From NCBI GenBank assembly GCA_963756025.1, contig CAVWMF010000007.1, positions 620,001 through 684,000 of the forward strand: a stretch of 64,000 bases of DNA. The letters are read 5' to 3'. Below the pieces are notes generated by a model. It was not told where the DNA came from. It searched no databases and saw nothing but the letters and a program-made list of their open reading frames with translations. Positions within the stretch are counted from its first letter, which is position 1. Each line of letters opens with the position of its first letter. Source of the stretch: Bog-473 sp963756025. Its GTDB lineage: Bacteria; Actinomycetota; Acidimicrobiia; Acidimicrobiales; RAAP-2. A program made the translations under genes and the position numbers. Shown here piece by piece: positions 8,326-16,833 of this stretch.

Positions 8326-9272
8326 GAGGCCGTGCCTTCGGGCCATCCACCCACGGTGAAGATCTCGCCATCGCGGCGCAGCAGGCGAACCGGCCGAGCA
8401 AATGGGCGCAGGCGATCGAGAGCCTCCGGTCCCCAGACCACGGCTGCCGTGGACAGAGAATTGGCGTCAACGCAACTCGAGCCCGCCACCGACACCAAGG
8501 TCCAGTACGGCGCCGCGGAATACCCCGTCGAGGGGTCGATGACGTGGTGGACCGCCTGGGTGCCCACCTTCCACGTTCGCACTGCTGTACTCGAACTGGC
8601 CAGACCCCCTTCATGGATTGCCACGACCTGATCGACGTCTCTTGCCGCGGCCGAGGACTCTACTGCGATGCCGATAGCCCAGCCATCGGAGGGCGGTCGG
8701 CCGGCAACAGCAACGTCACCGCCCAGACTCACCAATACCCCCGTGCCGAATCGGTCGGCGATGCGGGCCGCGGACCGATCGGCCACGAGGGCCTTGGCGG
8801 ACGCTCCGAGGTCGAGAACGACGCCTTTCGGGATCCGCACCGTTCGTGTCCGCGCATCGAGGTGAATGTGCCCGTACCCGACGACGGGGCCAAGGACCTT
8901 CGACGGGAGCGACGGTTGGTCCCTGACCTGATCGAAATCACGGTCATAGCCGAGGGCCGACACGGCATTGCCGACGGTCGGGTCGACGGCTCCGTGGGTC
9001 CGCTCCGCGACATCAACGGCCACTTCAAGGGCTTCGAAGAGCAATGGGGAGACGGTGACCGCCGAACCGGCGAGCGAGTGAAGGCGTTCGAGCTCAGAGT
9101 CCGGGCGAAAGCGACTGCAGGCGAGGTCGATGGCTGCGACCTGGTGACGCAGAAGCGATTCTGCGGAATCCAGGCAGGAAGGATCGACGACAGCGACGGT
9201 GGCCGTTGTGCCGATGGCTCGAAAGGAGCGTTGCACCAACTCTGGGTGTGACGGCGCCACAGTGGCAGTCAA
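8322..9272 (-). CDS. apbE: FAD:protein FMN transferase, ApbE family
   Basis: Attaches FMN covalently to Ser/Thr of target proteins using FAD; about 316 aa. Family signatures include MGTTA-like RAIGTTATVAVV near the start, LDLGASAKALVAD, VSLGGDVAVAG and HHVIDPSTGYSA. The best start is TTG 9272, whose TTGA overlaps the stop of the upstream gene; GTG 9260 is an alternative. The open frame continues to 9701, but there it is only a shifted reading of the upstream Thr/Pro repeats (acidic DPHD repeats). Its substrate is probably in the same operon, but no normal FMN-binding domain is encoded here. Confidence 0.9.
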   Translation of the reverse strand: MTATVAPSHPELVQRSFRAIGTTATVAVVDPSCLDSAESLLRHQVAAIDLACSRFRPDSELERLHSLAGSAVTVSPLLFEALEVAVDVAERTHGAVDPTVGNAVSALGYDRDFDQVRDQPSLPSKVLGPVVGYGHIHLDARTRTVRIPKGVVLDLGASAKALVADRSAARIADRFGTGVLVSLGGDVAVAGRPPSDGWAIGIAVESSAAARDVDQVVAIHEGGLASSSTAVRTWKVGTQAVHHVIDPSTGYSAAPYWTLVSVAGSSCVDANSLSTAAVVWGPEALDRLRPFARPVRLLRRDGEIFTVGGWPEGTAS

Positions 9273-9736
9273 CGTGACGTGCCACCGGAGGTGACCACGG
9301 GACGAGTCGTGGTGGTCGTGGGGGGTCGACTGGTGGTTGTCGTCGTCGGCGCCAGAGTGGTGGGAGCAGTTGCCGGCGTGGAACTTCCCCCCGAAGTGGC
9401 CGGCGTCGGGGTCGATGTCGTGGGGGTCGATGTCGTGGGGGTCGTCGTCGTGGGGGTCGTCGTCGTCGGCGTCGGTGCCGTCGCGGAGGAGGGTGTCGTC
9501 GGAGAAGTGGCCGGCGGTTTCCCCGTGGAACTGGCCCCCGAACTGGCACCTGGATGCTCCTTCGCCACGACAACACCAATCAGAGCGGTGGCGCCGGTGG
9601 CGGCGAGAACTGCCGAACGGGTAAGGCGGCGAAGTCGTATGTTGGCCCGATCGCGGGACTCGGGAGAGTTCCGTTCCGCCGGAGGCCCCATCAGTATCCA
9701 ACCGTCCGCGTCGGGCTGCAGCTGTGCATGGGACAC
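9269..9736 (-). CDS. membrane-anchored Pro/Thr-rich protein
   Basis: 155 aa from GTG 9736; ATG 9691 (residue 16) is an alternative. A basic stretch is followed by one hydrophobic segment (about residues 41-58), then SGASST at 66-71, and then a long Thr/Pro/Ser tail with TTTTP repeats to the end. It appears to be a bitopic protein with an extended extracytoplasmic tail. It heads the redox operon, the place usually taken by an FMN-binding-domain protein. SGASST resembles the SGA[ST]x[ST] site that ApbE modifies, but the FMN-binding domain itself is absent. No family recognised; function inferred from position. Confidence 0.65.
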   Translation of the reverse strand: MSHAQLQPDADGWILMGPPAERNSPESRDRANIRLRRLTRSAVLAATGATALIGVVVAKEHPGASSGASSTGKPPATSPTTPSSATAPTPTTTTPTTTTPTTSTPTTSTPTPATSGGSSTPATAPTTLAPTTTTTSRPPTTTTTRPVVTSGGTSR

Positions 9737-9799
9737 CCGGTGATTGCGGAGAGATCCATCTCTACACCATATGGAGCGGGCCTTACGCCAGCATGACGC

Positions 9800-9828
9800 C
9801 CCTCGAGAACCCTCGAAGAACCCCTCGA
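9800..9828. promoter_or_regulatory. direct CCCTCGA repeats in divergent promoter region
   Basis: CCCTCGA occurs at 9800-9806, 9810-9816 and 9822-9828, about one helical turn apart. The site lies between the leftward redox operon (start 9736) and the rightward response-regulator gene (start 9918). Spaced direct repeats of this kind are typical OmpR-family binding sites, so the encoded regulator may control both operons. Confidence 0.4.
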
Positions 9829-9917
9829 AGTACCCGCCAGCCTTCCCAACTGCAGTTTTGTCGTGCCTGGAGACCGGCCTTCATGCTCGCGTCAGCTTGG
9901 GCAAGTAGAAAGGGCCG

Positions 9918-10586
9918 ATGCGGGTGCTCGTGGCCGAAGATGACGAAGGGCTGCGCTCGGTCCTCGCACGCGGCCTCCGTGAGAACGGCTACGTCGTCGA
10001 CGCCACCGTCGACGGAGAACAAGCGCTGCACTACCTCGAGGCCTACGACTACGAGGTCGCAATCGTCGATTGGCGCATGCCGAAGGTCACGGGGCTCGAA
10101 GTCGTCCAACAGCTTCGCCGTCGCGGTTCCGCCCTCCCCGTGCTGATGCTCACAGCCCGAGACACTGCCAGGGACCGGGTGACAGGCCTCGATGAAGGAG
10201 CGGACGACTACCTGGTCAAACCGTTCGACTTCGCGGAGCTTCTTGCGCGCATCCGGGCATTGCAGCGCAGGGGCGAGGCGATGCAGTCCCTGCTCATCAA
10301 AGTGGGTAACGTCACCCTGGACACGGTGACCCGAGAAGTGAAGGTCGGCGCCGTGCACCCCCGACTGACCGCGATCGAGCTCGGCATTTTGGAGATCTTG
10401 CTGCAGCGATCACCTGCCGTGGTGACGCGTCGGGCCATCGCGTTGGCCGTGTGGGACGACGAGGCGGACGCACTGGGGTCGAACACGCTTGATGTCCACA
10501 TGGCCCGGTTGCGCGCCAAGATCTCCAACGGCGGGGTCAAGATCGAAGCGGTGCGGGCGCTCGGCTACCGGATCGTGGCCAGATGA
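9918..10586 (+). CDS. OmpR-family response regulator
   Basis: 222 aa DNA-binding regulator. The receiver domain (1-115) has the acidic pair in VAEDDE, phospho-acceptor Asp51 (AIVDWRMP), Thr in LMLTARD and Lys in VKPFDF. The C-terminal winged helix (about 125-222) ends in RALGYRIV. It overlaps the kinase gene as ATGA, so the pair is translationally coupled. It diverges from the redox operon at 6218-9736, which it may regulate. Confidence 0.95.
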   Translation: MRVLVAEDDEGLRSVLARGLRENGYVVDATVDGEQALHYLEAYDYEVAIVDWRMPKVTGLEVVQQLRRRGSALPVLMLTARDTARDRVTGLDEGADDYLVKPFDFAELLARIRALQRRGEAMQSLLIKVGNVTLDTVTREVKVGAVHPRLTAIELGILEILLQRSPAVVTRRAIALAVWDDEADALGSNTLDVHMARLRAKISNGGVKIEAVRALGYRIVAR

Positions 10587-11914
10587 AGGTGCCCCCCAAG
10601 TGGCGTAGCCCTCTCACAATCCATGCCGCCAGAGTGGCCCTCGTCGCCACGGTGATCATCGGGGCCATGTACGTCTGCGTCGTGGCCGGCTTTGATGCAG
10701 TCGACCGGCACCGACTCGTCGCGCAGATCGATACCCGGCTCGAACAACGACTGGACGACGCCACCCGGGAACCATCTTCTGCGGGTGCGGTCGCCAACTA
10801 CAACAACGCCCATGACGTCGACGATGCTCCGGTGTTCCTCTGGAAGATCGCCCCAAACGGCCGAGCCGTGGCGCTCACTCCTGGAGCGCCGACCATATCG
10901 GCTGCAGCATGGTCACCGACCGACCAGACGAACGAAGCACATCTCGGCGCTGCGAACTTCAGGTTGCAATCCCGGCATGTGGACGGCACATGGTTCGTGG
11001 TTGGCCAGAGCTTGGCTCAAGCCGACCATGTCGAGTCCGACCTGACCGCACTGGAGGTCGTGGCCGGCCCCGTACTCCTCCTCGGCGTGTTCCTGGGAAC
11101 CCTCCTGATCGGTATCAAGGCCGCAAGCCCCGTCGAGCAGGCGCGGCGCCGCCAGCTCGAGTTCACCGCTGACGCGTCCCATGAACTGCGGACGCCCCTC
11201 AGCGTCATCGAGGCCGAAGTAAGTCTGGCGCTCAGCGGCCCGAGGACCATCCCCGACTACCGGGACACGCTGGGTCGGGTCAGTAGGGAGACGCTCCGGT
11301 TGCGCGACATCGTCGAAGACCTCCTGTGGCTTTCCCGATTCGATTCGGAGCCACCACCACCCGGAGACGAACCGGTGGACGTCGGTGCCATCGCCCTTGC
11401 GTGCGCTGACCGCTTTGACGCCGTTGCTGCAGGTCGAGGCATTTCGCTTTCGGTGCGCCAACTGGTCGAGGGTCAGCCGTGGATCAATGCACCGCCCGAA
11501 TGGATCGATCGGCTGGCCGGGGTCCTCGTGGACAACGCCTGTCGCTACGCCGGGGACAACGGCGTCGTGCAGATTACCGTGAGCGCTCAAGGCAGCCGGG
11601 TCGGTTTGGCGGTGGAGGACAATGGACCCGGCATCGCACCCGAAGAGCGAGCAGGACTCTTTGACCGCTTCCACCGGGCCACCGACGAGGGCAACGGCGC
11701 CGGTTTGGGGCTTGCCATCGGTGATGCCGTGGTGCGGGCCACCGGAGGAGAGTGGCGGGTGGGAGGGGCTTCACTGGGTGGTGCCCGCATGGAGGTTCTT
11801 TGGCACCGGTCCTCCGGTGCCAAAGATGCCATCGATCAGGCGTTCTCCGAGAGAGACGATGGAGACGATCAGCCCGTCGACGCCCGTCGTCCGGGTGAAT
11901 CGGTCCGGGGTTGA
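10583..11914 (+). CDS. sensor histidine kinase
   Basis: 443 aa membrane kinase partnering the upstream response regulator. TM1 is at about 15-36 and TM2 at about 158-178, with a sensory domain of about 120 residues between them. The H-box FTADASHELRTPLS carries the phosphorylated His200. The ATPase domain shows the N-box (LVDNACRYA), G1 (VEDNGPGIAPEE) and G2 (NGAGLGLAIGDA). The start overlaps the regulator stop by 4 bases. The signal sensed cannot be read from sequence; context suggests redox, flavin or iron status. Confidence 0.94.
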   Translation: MKVPPKWRSPLTIHAARVALVATVIIGAMYVCVVAGFDAVDRHRLVAQIDTRLEQRLDDATREPSSAGAVANYNNAHDVDDAPVFLWKIAPNGRAVALTPGAPTISAAAWSPTDQTNEAHLGAANFRLQSRHVDGTWFVVGQSLAQADHVESDLTALEVVAGPVLLLGVFLGTLLIGIKAASPVEQARRRQLEFTADASHELRTPLSVIEAEVSLALSGPRTIPDYRDTLGRVSRETLRLRDIVEDLLWLSRFDSEPPPPGDEPVDVGAIALACADRFDAVAAGRGISLSVRQLVEGQPWINAPPEWIDRLAGVLVDNACRYAGDNGVVQITVSAQGSRVGLAVEDNGPGIAPEERAGLFDRFHRATDEGNGAGLGLAIGDAVVRATGGEWRVGGASLGGARMEVLWHRSSGAKDAIDQAFSERDDGDDQPVDARRPGESVRG

Positions 11915-11987
11915 GGGCGGCCGAGAGCGCTGAATCTCCCCTTCATAGTCGCTTCATGTTGGCGTAAGGATCACTCTCTACGCTCCT

Positions 11988-12578
11988 ATGAGTGGTGCGG
12001 CGACGGGAAGTGCGGGCAATCGATCAATTGGTGGACTGGAAGAAGTATCTTGCTCCCGGTTGGCCCGAAACAACGAGAGGAATGCATTGAGGACCGACAC
12101 GATTCTCGATTTGGTGAAAGTCGACTTCGCGCCGACCCACCGCCAACCGGCCAACATTCGGGTCCTGCTCGCCACGCTGGTGTCATTGGTCGGTTCGCTC
12201 GCAGCGGATGCCGCTCTCGTTGCCATCGGTAAAGCGGCATTTCCATCGACCAAGGGCTATGTGCATTTCCAGTTCCACGACTATGCCAAGTTGACGATCA
12301 TCGGTGTCATCATCGCGTGCGTCGCGTGGCCCATCGTGACGCGGATCTCTTCGGCGCCGCGATGGCTGTTCTTCAGAATGGCGATCGCCGTGACGCTCGT
12401 GTTGCTCTTGCCCGACATCTACATCTTGAAGCAAGGGCAACCGGCGAAGGCGGTAGCCGTGCTCATGTGTATGCATATCGCCATCGGCGTCATCACGTAC
12501 AACGCCTTGGTCCACCTCGCTCCCGTGCGGGCTCGACGCGGACGGGACACCGGCGAAACCGCGCGCAACGCGGGCTGA
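11988..12578 (+). CDS. four-helix membrane protein (DUF6069-like)
   Basis: 196 aa with about four hydrophobic segments (residues ~58-82, 103-123, 128-148, 155-175) and a charged C-terminus. The arrangement resembles the small actinobacterial DUF6069-type membrane proteins; that assignment is tentative. The N-terminal 35 residues are polar, and an in-frame TTG at 12087 could be the true start. It lies alone between the kinase and the convergent LuxR gene. No function can be assigned. Confidence 0.7.
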   Translation: MSGAATGSAGNRSIGGLEEVSCSRLARNNERNALRTDTILDLVKVDFAPTHRQPANIRVLLATLVSLVGSLAADAALVAIGKAAFPSTKGYVHFQFHDYAKLTIIGVIIACVAWPIVTRISSAPRWLFFRMAIAVTLVLLLPDIYILKQGQPAKAVAVLMCMHIAIGVITYNALVHLAPVRARRGRDTGETARNAG

Positions 12579-12635
12579 ACGTTTGTCGACGCCACACCCA
12601 CCGGCGATCCGCCGAACGGGTGCGATGACGCTCGT

Positions 12636-15389
12636 TCAGAGCGGTCGGACAGACGATCGATTGAGAACGTGCGCAAGTTGGGTCTTGGATCGAACGCCGA
12701 GCTTCCGATAGGAGCTGGTGAGATGCTTTTCGACCGTCTTGGGGCTGACGAAGAGCTCCATGGCGATCTCACGGGTGGTCGCTCCCGTCATGGCCAGCTC
12801 CACGACCTCCAGTTCGTGCGGAGTAAGAAGCTGGGTGAGCGGGGATTTGCGGGGGGGCCGGGACCGCCCGGCTGCCTCGAGCTCATCTGCCGCACGCTCA
12901 GCCCACGGTGTCGCCCCGACCAGTTGGAAGCACTCGTGGGACTTCTGGAGTTCGTCCACGGCCTCGCCCGGACGAAAGGCAACCAGACGACGTCCATAGG
13001 CGAGATGCGTTCTGCCTTCTTCGAACACGTTGCCATAACTTTGCGCATGGGCGAGGGCCGTGGTGAAAAGGCGGGACACTTCGACATCGGGGGCGAGAAC
13101 AGCCGCGGCACGCCTCACCACGAGGGCCGTGAAAGGGAGTTGATCATGCTCCGTCCGCACCTCGAGAAGCGCGAGTAGGCGGAGAGCCTCTTTGTAGTCG
13201 CCGCTCAGTGCGGTTGCCTCCACCAGATCCGGGAGAACCGGCCAGTGGCCCGGCCAAAGGAGGCCCCTTCGCTCGTACTCTTGATGGGCGCGCTCGAGCT
13301 GGCGGACGGCCGCGAGAAAGCGGCCTTGCCCGAGCTCCAGTAGTCCCAGGACGTACTCCGCTTGCAACACGACCACGTCGGTTCCTGATTGAGCTGCCGT
13401 ACGCCGGACGAGTTCGACCCGACCGAGACAGGAACTCTCCTTCCCGGTGATGGCATCGACCTGCGCCAGCGTTACCAACACCTCCGCGTGCCCGAACGGA
13501 CTCGGGAGAGTGGCGATGAGGTCGAGCATCGCGGTACCCATGGCATTGGCCTGGGCCAGTTCGCCTCGCCGCACGCGCAGGATCATCCCCACCCCGTCCA
13601 CCCATGTCAACGCCATGAGCGACCCTTCGTCCCGGCATTGTTTGCGGGCTGAGATCCGGACGATCTCGGCGTCAGCGAGCTGATCGGCGAGGATCAGGGA
13701 ATTGAGGAGAGGAGCCGCCAGCGCCGACGGAAACCCCTTTTGGGCGGCGCGAGCACACTTGCGAGCCAGGTCCATATCGGGTCGACCCGCGACGACTGAC
13801 GCAAGGAGTCCCATGGTCAGGGGAAGGATCGCCGGCCCGTCCCATACGTCCTCCTCTTCGATGAGGGCCATCGACGCATCGGAAAGGACACTCACCCGCC
13901 CGAAGTCGGCCGCAGACCAAGCAGCGGCCGCACCGAGAGCGAGTAACACTGCGCCTGTCATGCGGTTTTCCTTCGTGACGGCATCGATCTCGTCCTTGAC
14001 GAGCCGTGCGACGAGATCCAGGTCGCCCCTCTCTATCGCGCTCCGCGCCCGCAGGACGACGATGTCGGCACGACGAGCCGGATCGTGGGTATGGGCCAGC
14101 GCCCGGCGCAGCAACTCATCACCCTGCCCGAGTTGACTTGCGGCCGCCCCGGCCTTGAAGAGTCGCCTCCCTCTCTCGGGCCTTCGCGGGCTCAAGACGG
14201 CCGCCTGCTCGAAGCCGGCCACGGCTGCGGTGATATCGGATCGGGCCAGGGCGGCATCGCCCACCAGTTCGACCAACGCGGCGACGAATTCGTCAGGGAC
14301 GTCAGTTGCGGAAGCGAGGTGCCACGCCCGTCGCTCCTCCTCCCCCTCGTCGAGATGATTCGCCAGGGCCTGGTGCATGCGCCGCAGGTCCTGGCGGTTG
14401 GAGCGCCGTAGGGCGACCGATCGCAACAAGGGGTGACGCACGGCGATCGTCGAGGTGGTCTCTTCGAGAAGGCGGGCGTCCACCGCTTCGCGAAAGGCGG
14501 AGAGCCCGACTCCGAGGTCGGCCGCAGCCGACAATAACAAGGACCGGTCACCCGAGGGCTCAGCTGCGACCATTGCCACCGCCAAACGACCCTCGACGCT
14601 CAACTGGTCCAGGTGGACGGCAAAGGCGGACTCGAGGTGATCGCCCACCGTGAGCGGCGAACCGAGTGGACGGACTCCGGCGATCTGCCACTCGTCAAGT
14701 CCACGCGCCGCCTCCATGAGGGCGAGCGGGTTCCCCCCCGTTGCTTCGACCAGCCCCTCCACGGCGGCGGGCGAGATGTCGGCGTTCAGACCCGACATCA
14801 GTTGTATCGCATCGTCAAGGTCAAGGCCCCCGAGTTCTATGCGCGAGAGGCCCCGCAAAAGAGGATCGACGCGCACATCGGATCGCCCGGCAAAGACGAT
14901 GCAGAGCCGGTCACTGGCGATACGCCGGGCGGCAAAGAGTAGGGCGAAGAGAGAACTGTGCTCCAACCACTGGATATCGTCGATCACCGCGACAGTCGGC
15001 CTCTGGATGGCCGCGGCAGCGAGCAGAGCCAGACCGCCTGCGGCCACAGCCAGCTGGTCTCCACCCCGCTGGACACCCTCCAAAGCCAGCGCAGAGGCCA
15101 GCGCCGAGCGTTGCATCGGGGGTAGCAACGGAACGAACTCGAGAATGGGACGAAACAAGCCCGCTAACCCCGCGTAGGCCAGGTGTGCCTCGCTCTCGAC
15201 TCCCACGCAGCGGAGCAGAGCCACGTCGTCAGGGAGTGATGCGACGAAATGGTCCAAAAGGCTCGTCTTGCCACTTCCGGGTTCACCATGCACCACGACA
15301 ACGGCGCTCTGTCCGGCGCGCGCCCGGAGAACGAGCTCATCGAGCTGTTGCAGCTCGGCCTCTCGTCCCAGCAGCACGAGTGAAGACAC
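12636..15389 (-). CDS. LuxR-family transcriptional regulator with AAA ATPase (LAL type)
   Basis: 917 aa, the normal size of large ATP-binding LuxR regulators (MalT-like). Walker A GEPGSGKT is at 35-42 and Walker B is VAVIDDIQW. A long helical TPR-like middle follows. The C-terminal LuxR HTH occupies about 850-915 (LTPHELEVVELAMTGATTREIA, then VSPKTVEKH). The GTG start is at 15389. It diverges from the secreted-protein gene at 15484. Such regulators integrate a ligand and ATP binding; the ligand here is unknown. Confidence 0.93.
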   Translation of the reverse strand: MSSLVLLGREAELQQLDELVLRARAGQSAVVVVHGEPGSGKTSLLDHFVASLPDDVALLRCVGVESEAHLAYAGLAGLFRPILEFVPLLPPMQRSALASALALEGVQRGGDQLAVAAGGLALLAAAAIQRPTVAVIDDIQWLEHSSLFALLFAARRIASDRLCIVFAGRSDVRVDPLLRGLSRIELGGLDLDDAIQLMSGLNADISPAAVEGLVEATGGNPLALMEAARGLDEWQIAGVRPLGSPLTVGDHLESAFAVHLDQLSVEGRLAVAMVAAEPSGDRSLLLSAAADLGVGLSAFREAVDARLLEETTSTIAVRHPLLRSVALRRSNRQDLRRMHQALANHLDEGEEERRAWHLASATDVPDEFVAALVELVGDAALARSDITAAVAGFEQAAVLSPRRPERGRRLFKAGAAASQLGQGDELLRRALAHTHDPARRADIVVLRARSAIERGDLDLVARLVKDEIDAVTKENRMTGAVLLALGAAAAWSAADFGRVSVLSDASMALIEEEDVWDGPAILPLTMGLLASVVAGRPDMDLARKCARAAQKGFPSALAAPLLNSLILADQLADAEIVRISARKQCRDEGSLMALTWVDGVGMILRVRRGELAQANAMGTAMLDLIATLPSPFGHAEVLVTLAQVDAITGKESSCLGRVELVRRTAAQSGTDVVVLQAEYVLGLLELGQGRFLAAVRQLERAHQEYERRGLLWPGHWPVLPDLVEATALSGDYKEALRLLALLEVRTEHDQLPFTALVVRRAAAVLAPDVEVSRLFTTALAHAQSYGNVFEEGRTHLAYGRRLVAFRPGEAVDELQKSHECFQLVGATPWAERAADELEAAGRSRPPRKSPLTQLLTPHELEVVELAMTGATTREIAMELFVSPKTVEKHLTSSYRKLGVRSKTQLAHVLNRSSVRPL

Positions 15390-15483
15390 TAGCGAGAGTC
15401 CACAAGTAGGGATTCCCCTGATGTGGCCTCGGTCGCCTCGATGCCAGCATGACCGTCAACGCCTCATCGCGGAGAGATCGCAC

Positions 15484-16148
15484 GTGGCAGTTCGTTGGAG
15501 GATGGGACCGTTGCTTCACTCAAGAGGGAGATTCCTCGCCGCCGCTCTTCCCCTTGCCGTCGCACTCAGTTGGATCCCAGCTTTCAGCGCCCATGCGGGG
15601 GGCACCGTCCTGGCGAAGCAGAACGCGAAGGCCACCTGCAAGCAGTTGACGAAGTCGCAGATCCAACCCCTCCTGGCGACCCCCGTGACGAAGGTCAAAG
15701 TCACACCCGCGCTGGCAACGGGTCAGCAGTGCGTCTACTCCGGGTCGGGAAGTGACGGGAGCGGCGATGCGATCGACGTGCTGGTCATCAAGGGCAGCCC
15801 AGCGAAGCAGGGCTTTCAAGAAGATATGAGGAGCTTGAGCCCGAAGGTCGCTGTCCCAGGAGTGGGCGACAAGGCCTACCGCGAAAAGGGCGACTTTCAG
15901 ATCGACTCGATCAAAGGCAGCGAATACTGCTCGATATAGGTCGGCTCCGAGGACAGCATTCCTGGCGTGAGCGCACTCTTGGTCAATGGGAGTAGCGACC
16001 TCCCGGAGAGTGACAACGCCATCATCGCCAGCGCGCTCGGCACCATTTGCAACCGGATTTACGGGAAGGGAAACACGAAGAGGGAAACACGAAGCCGTCG
16101 CTCAGCGGGTTGTCGTCCCTCAGTCCGACCACCACCTCGGGCTCGTAG
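15484..16148 (+). pseudogene. secreted small protein gene interrupted by an amber codon and a 14-bp duplication
   Basis: The intact part (15484-15939, 151 aa) starts at GTG with GGAGAG 7 bases upstream. It has a signal peptide (FLAAALPLAVALSWIPAFSAHA) and then a DUF3558-like secreted domain with paired cysteines. At 15937-15939 an in-frame TAG follows EYCSI, yet the same frame continues plausibly (VGSEDSIPGVSALLVNG, later ALGTICNRIYGKGN). Further on, a perfect 14-bp tandem duplication (16067-16080 and 16081-16094) shifts the frame. Collapsing it gives a Ser/Thr-rich tail ending at TAG 16146-16148. The 151-aa product may still be made, but the gene looks decayed. Confidence 0.65.
16067..16094. 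repeat. 14-bp perfect tandem duplication
   Basis: agggaaacacgaag occurs twice in immediate succession. Fourteen is not a multiple of three, so it shifts the frame in the 3' part of the interrupted secreted-protein gene. Confidence 0.9.
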
Positions 16149-16217
16149 CTGGCCCAGACCTCGTCACGCCCCCAACGCCGATGTCAAACAGACGCAGATG
16201 TCGAACAGAAAAGGACC

Positions 16218-16772
16218 ATGACTCGCATCAAGAACTCGAAGCTGGTTGTCGCGGCCGTTGCGATCCTCGTGTCAGCGGGGACGTTCCTGGGTCTGAGCCA
16301 GGCTGAGGCGACGACTCCGGCGAGCACGCCCGCCGTGCCCGCGGCGACGACCACGACGACACTCCCCGGACCCCAGCCCTACGGTGTGAACTTCACTCTG
16401 CACACGTATGTCGATCCGAATTTCTGCATCGAGTCGACGGCATCTCCTGCCGGCTCACCACTGGAGGTCTCGCAGTGTGCGGCGCGGGACAATCAGCACT
16501 GGACGACTGCGCAGTCCACGGACGGCTCATTCGTCCTCATCAGCGGCGAGGGTCAATGTGTCACCGTGGACAAGCAATCCCAATTCGGGATGGACGTCGG
16601 CCCGTGCACGTTCAACGCAGACGAGCACTTTCTGTACGATTCGACCGGTCAGTTCGAGAATCGAGCAGGCAGGCAGTGTCTCCAGTTCGCCACGGCAGCG
16701 CTGGGAGCGACCGTCTTCTTCGCCAAGTGCAACGCCAACACGACACAGCAGGTCATTCAGATCGGTCATTGA
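16218..16772 (+). CDS. secreted ricin-type beta-trefoil lectin-like protein
   Basis: 184 aa. A signal peptide (about 1-30, LVVAAVAILVSAGTFLGLSQAEA) is followed by a short Thr/Pro linker (TTTTTLPGP). One beta-trefoil lectin domain follows, with repeated CIE...PLEVSQC..DNQHW and QCLQF...FFAKC modules. The NQHW stands at the position of the QxW motif of ricin B domains. The ATG is preceded by AAAAGGA. Probably exported and carbohydrate-binding. No catalytic domain is attached. It is alone between the broken secreted-protein gene and a convergent LLM gene. Confidence 0.8.
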   Translation: MTRIKNSKLVVAAVAILVSAGTFLGLSQAEATTPASTPAVPAATTTTTLPGPQPYGVNFTLHTYVDPNFCIESTASPAGSPLEVSQCAARDNQHWTTAQSTDGSFVLISGEGQCVTVDKQSQFGMDVGPCTFNADEHFLYDSTGQFENRAGRQCLQFATAALGATVFFAKCNANTTQQVIQIGH

Positions 16773-16833
16773 CGAAGCGGGGAGGCGCTCCGGGACTCAC
16801 CGGGACTCGCCCCCCTCAGGGCCTCGCCCTGCG

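Noticed and set aside
9273..9701. N-terminal extension of ApbE with acidic DPHD repeats
   Set aside because: It is the +1 reading of the Thr/Pro repeat of the overlapping membrane-anchored protein; ApbE homology begins only after 9272.
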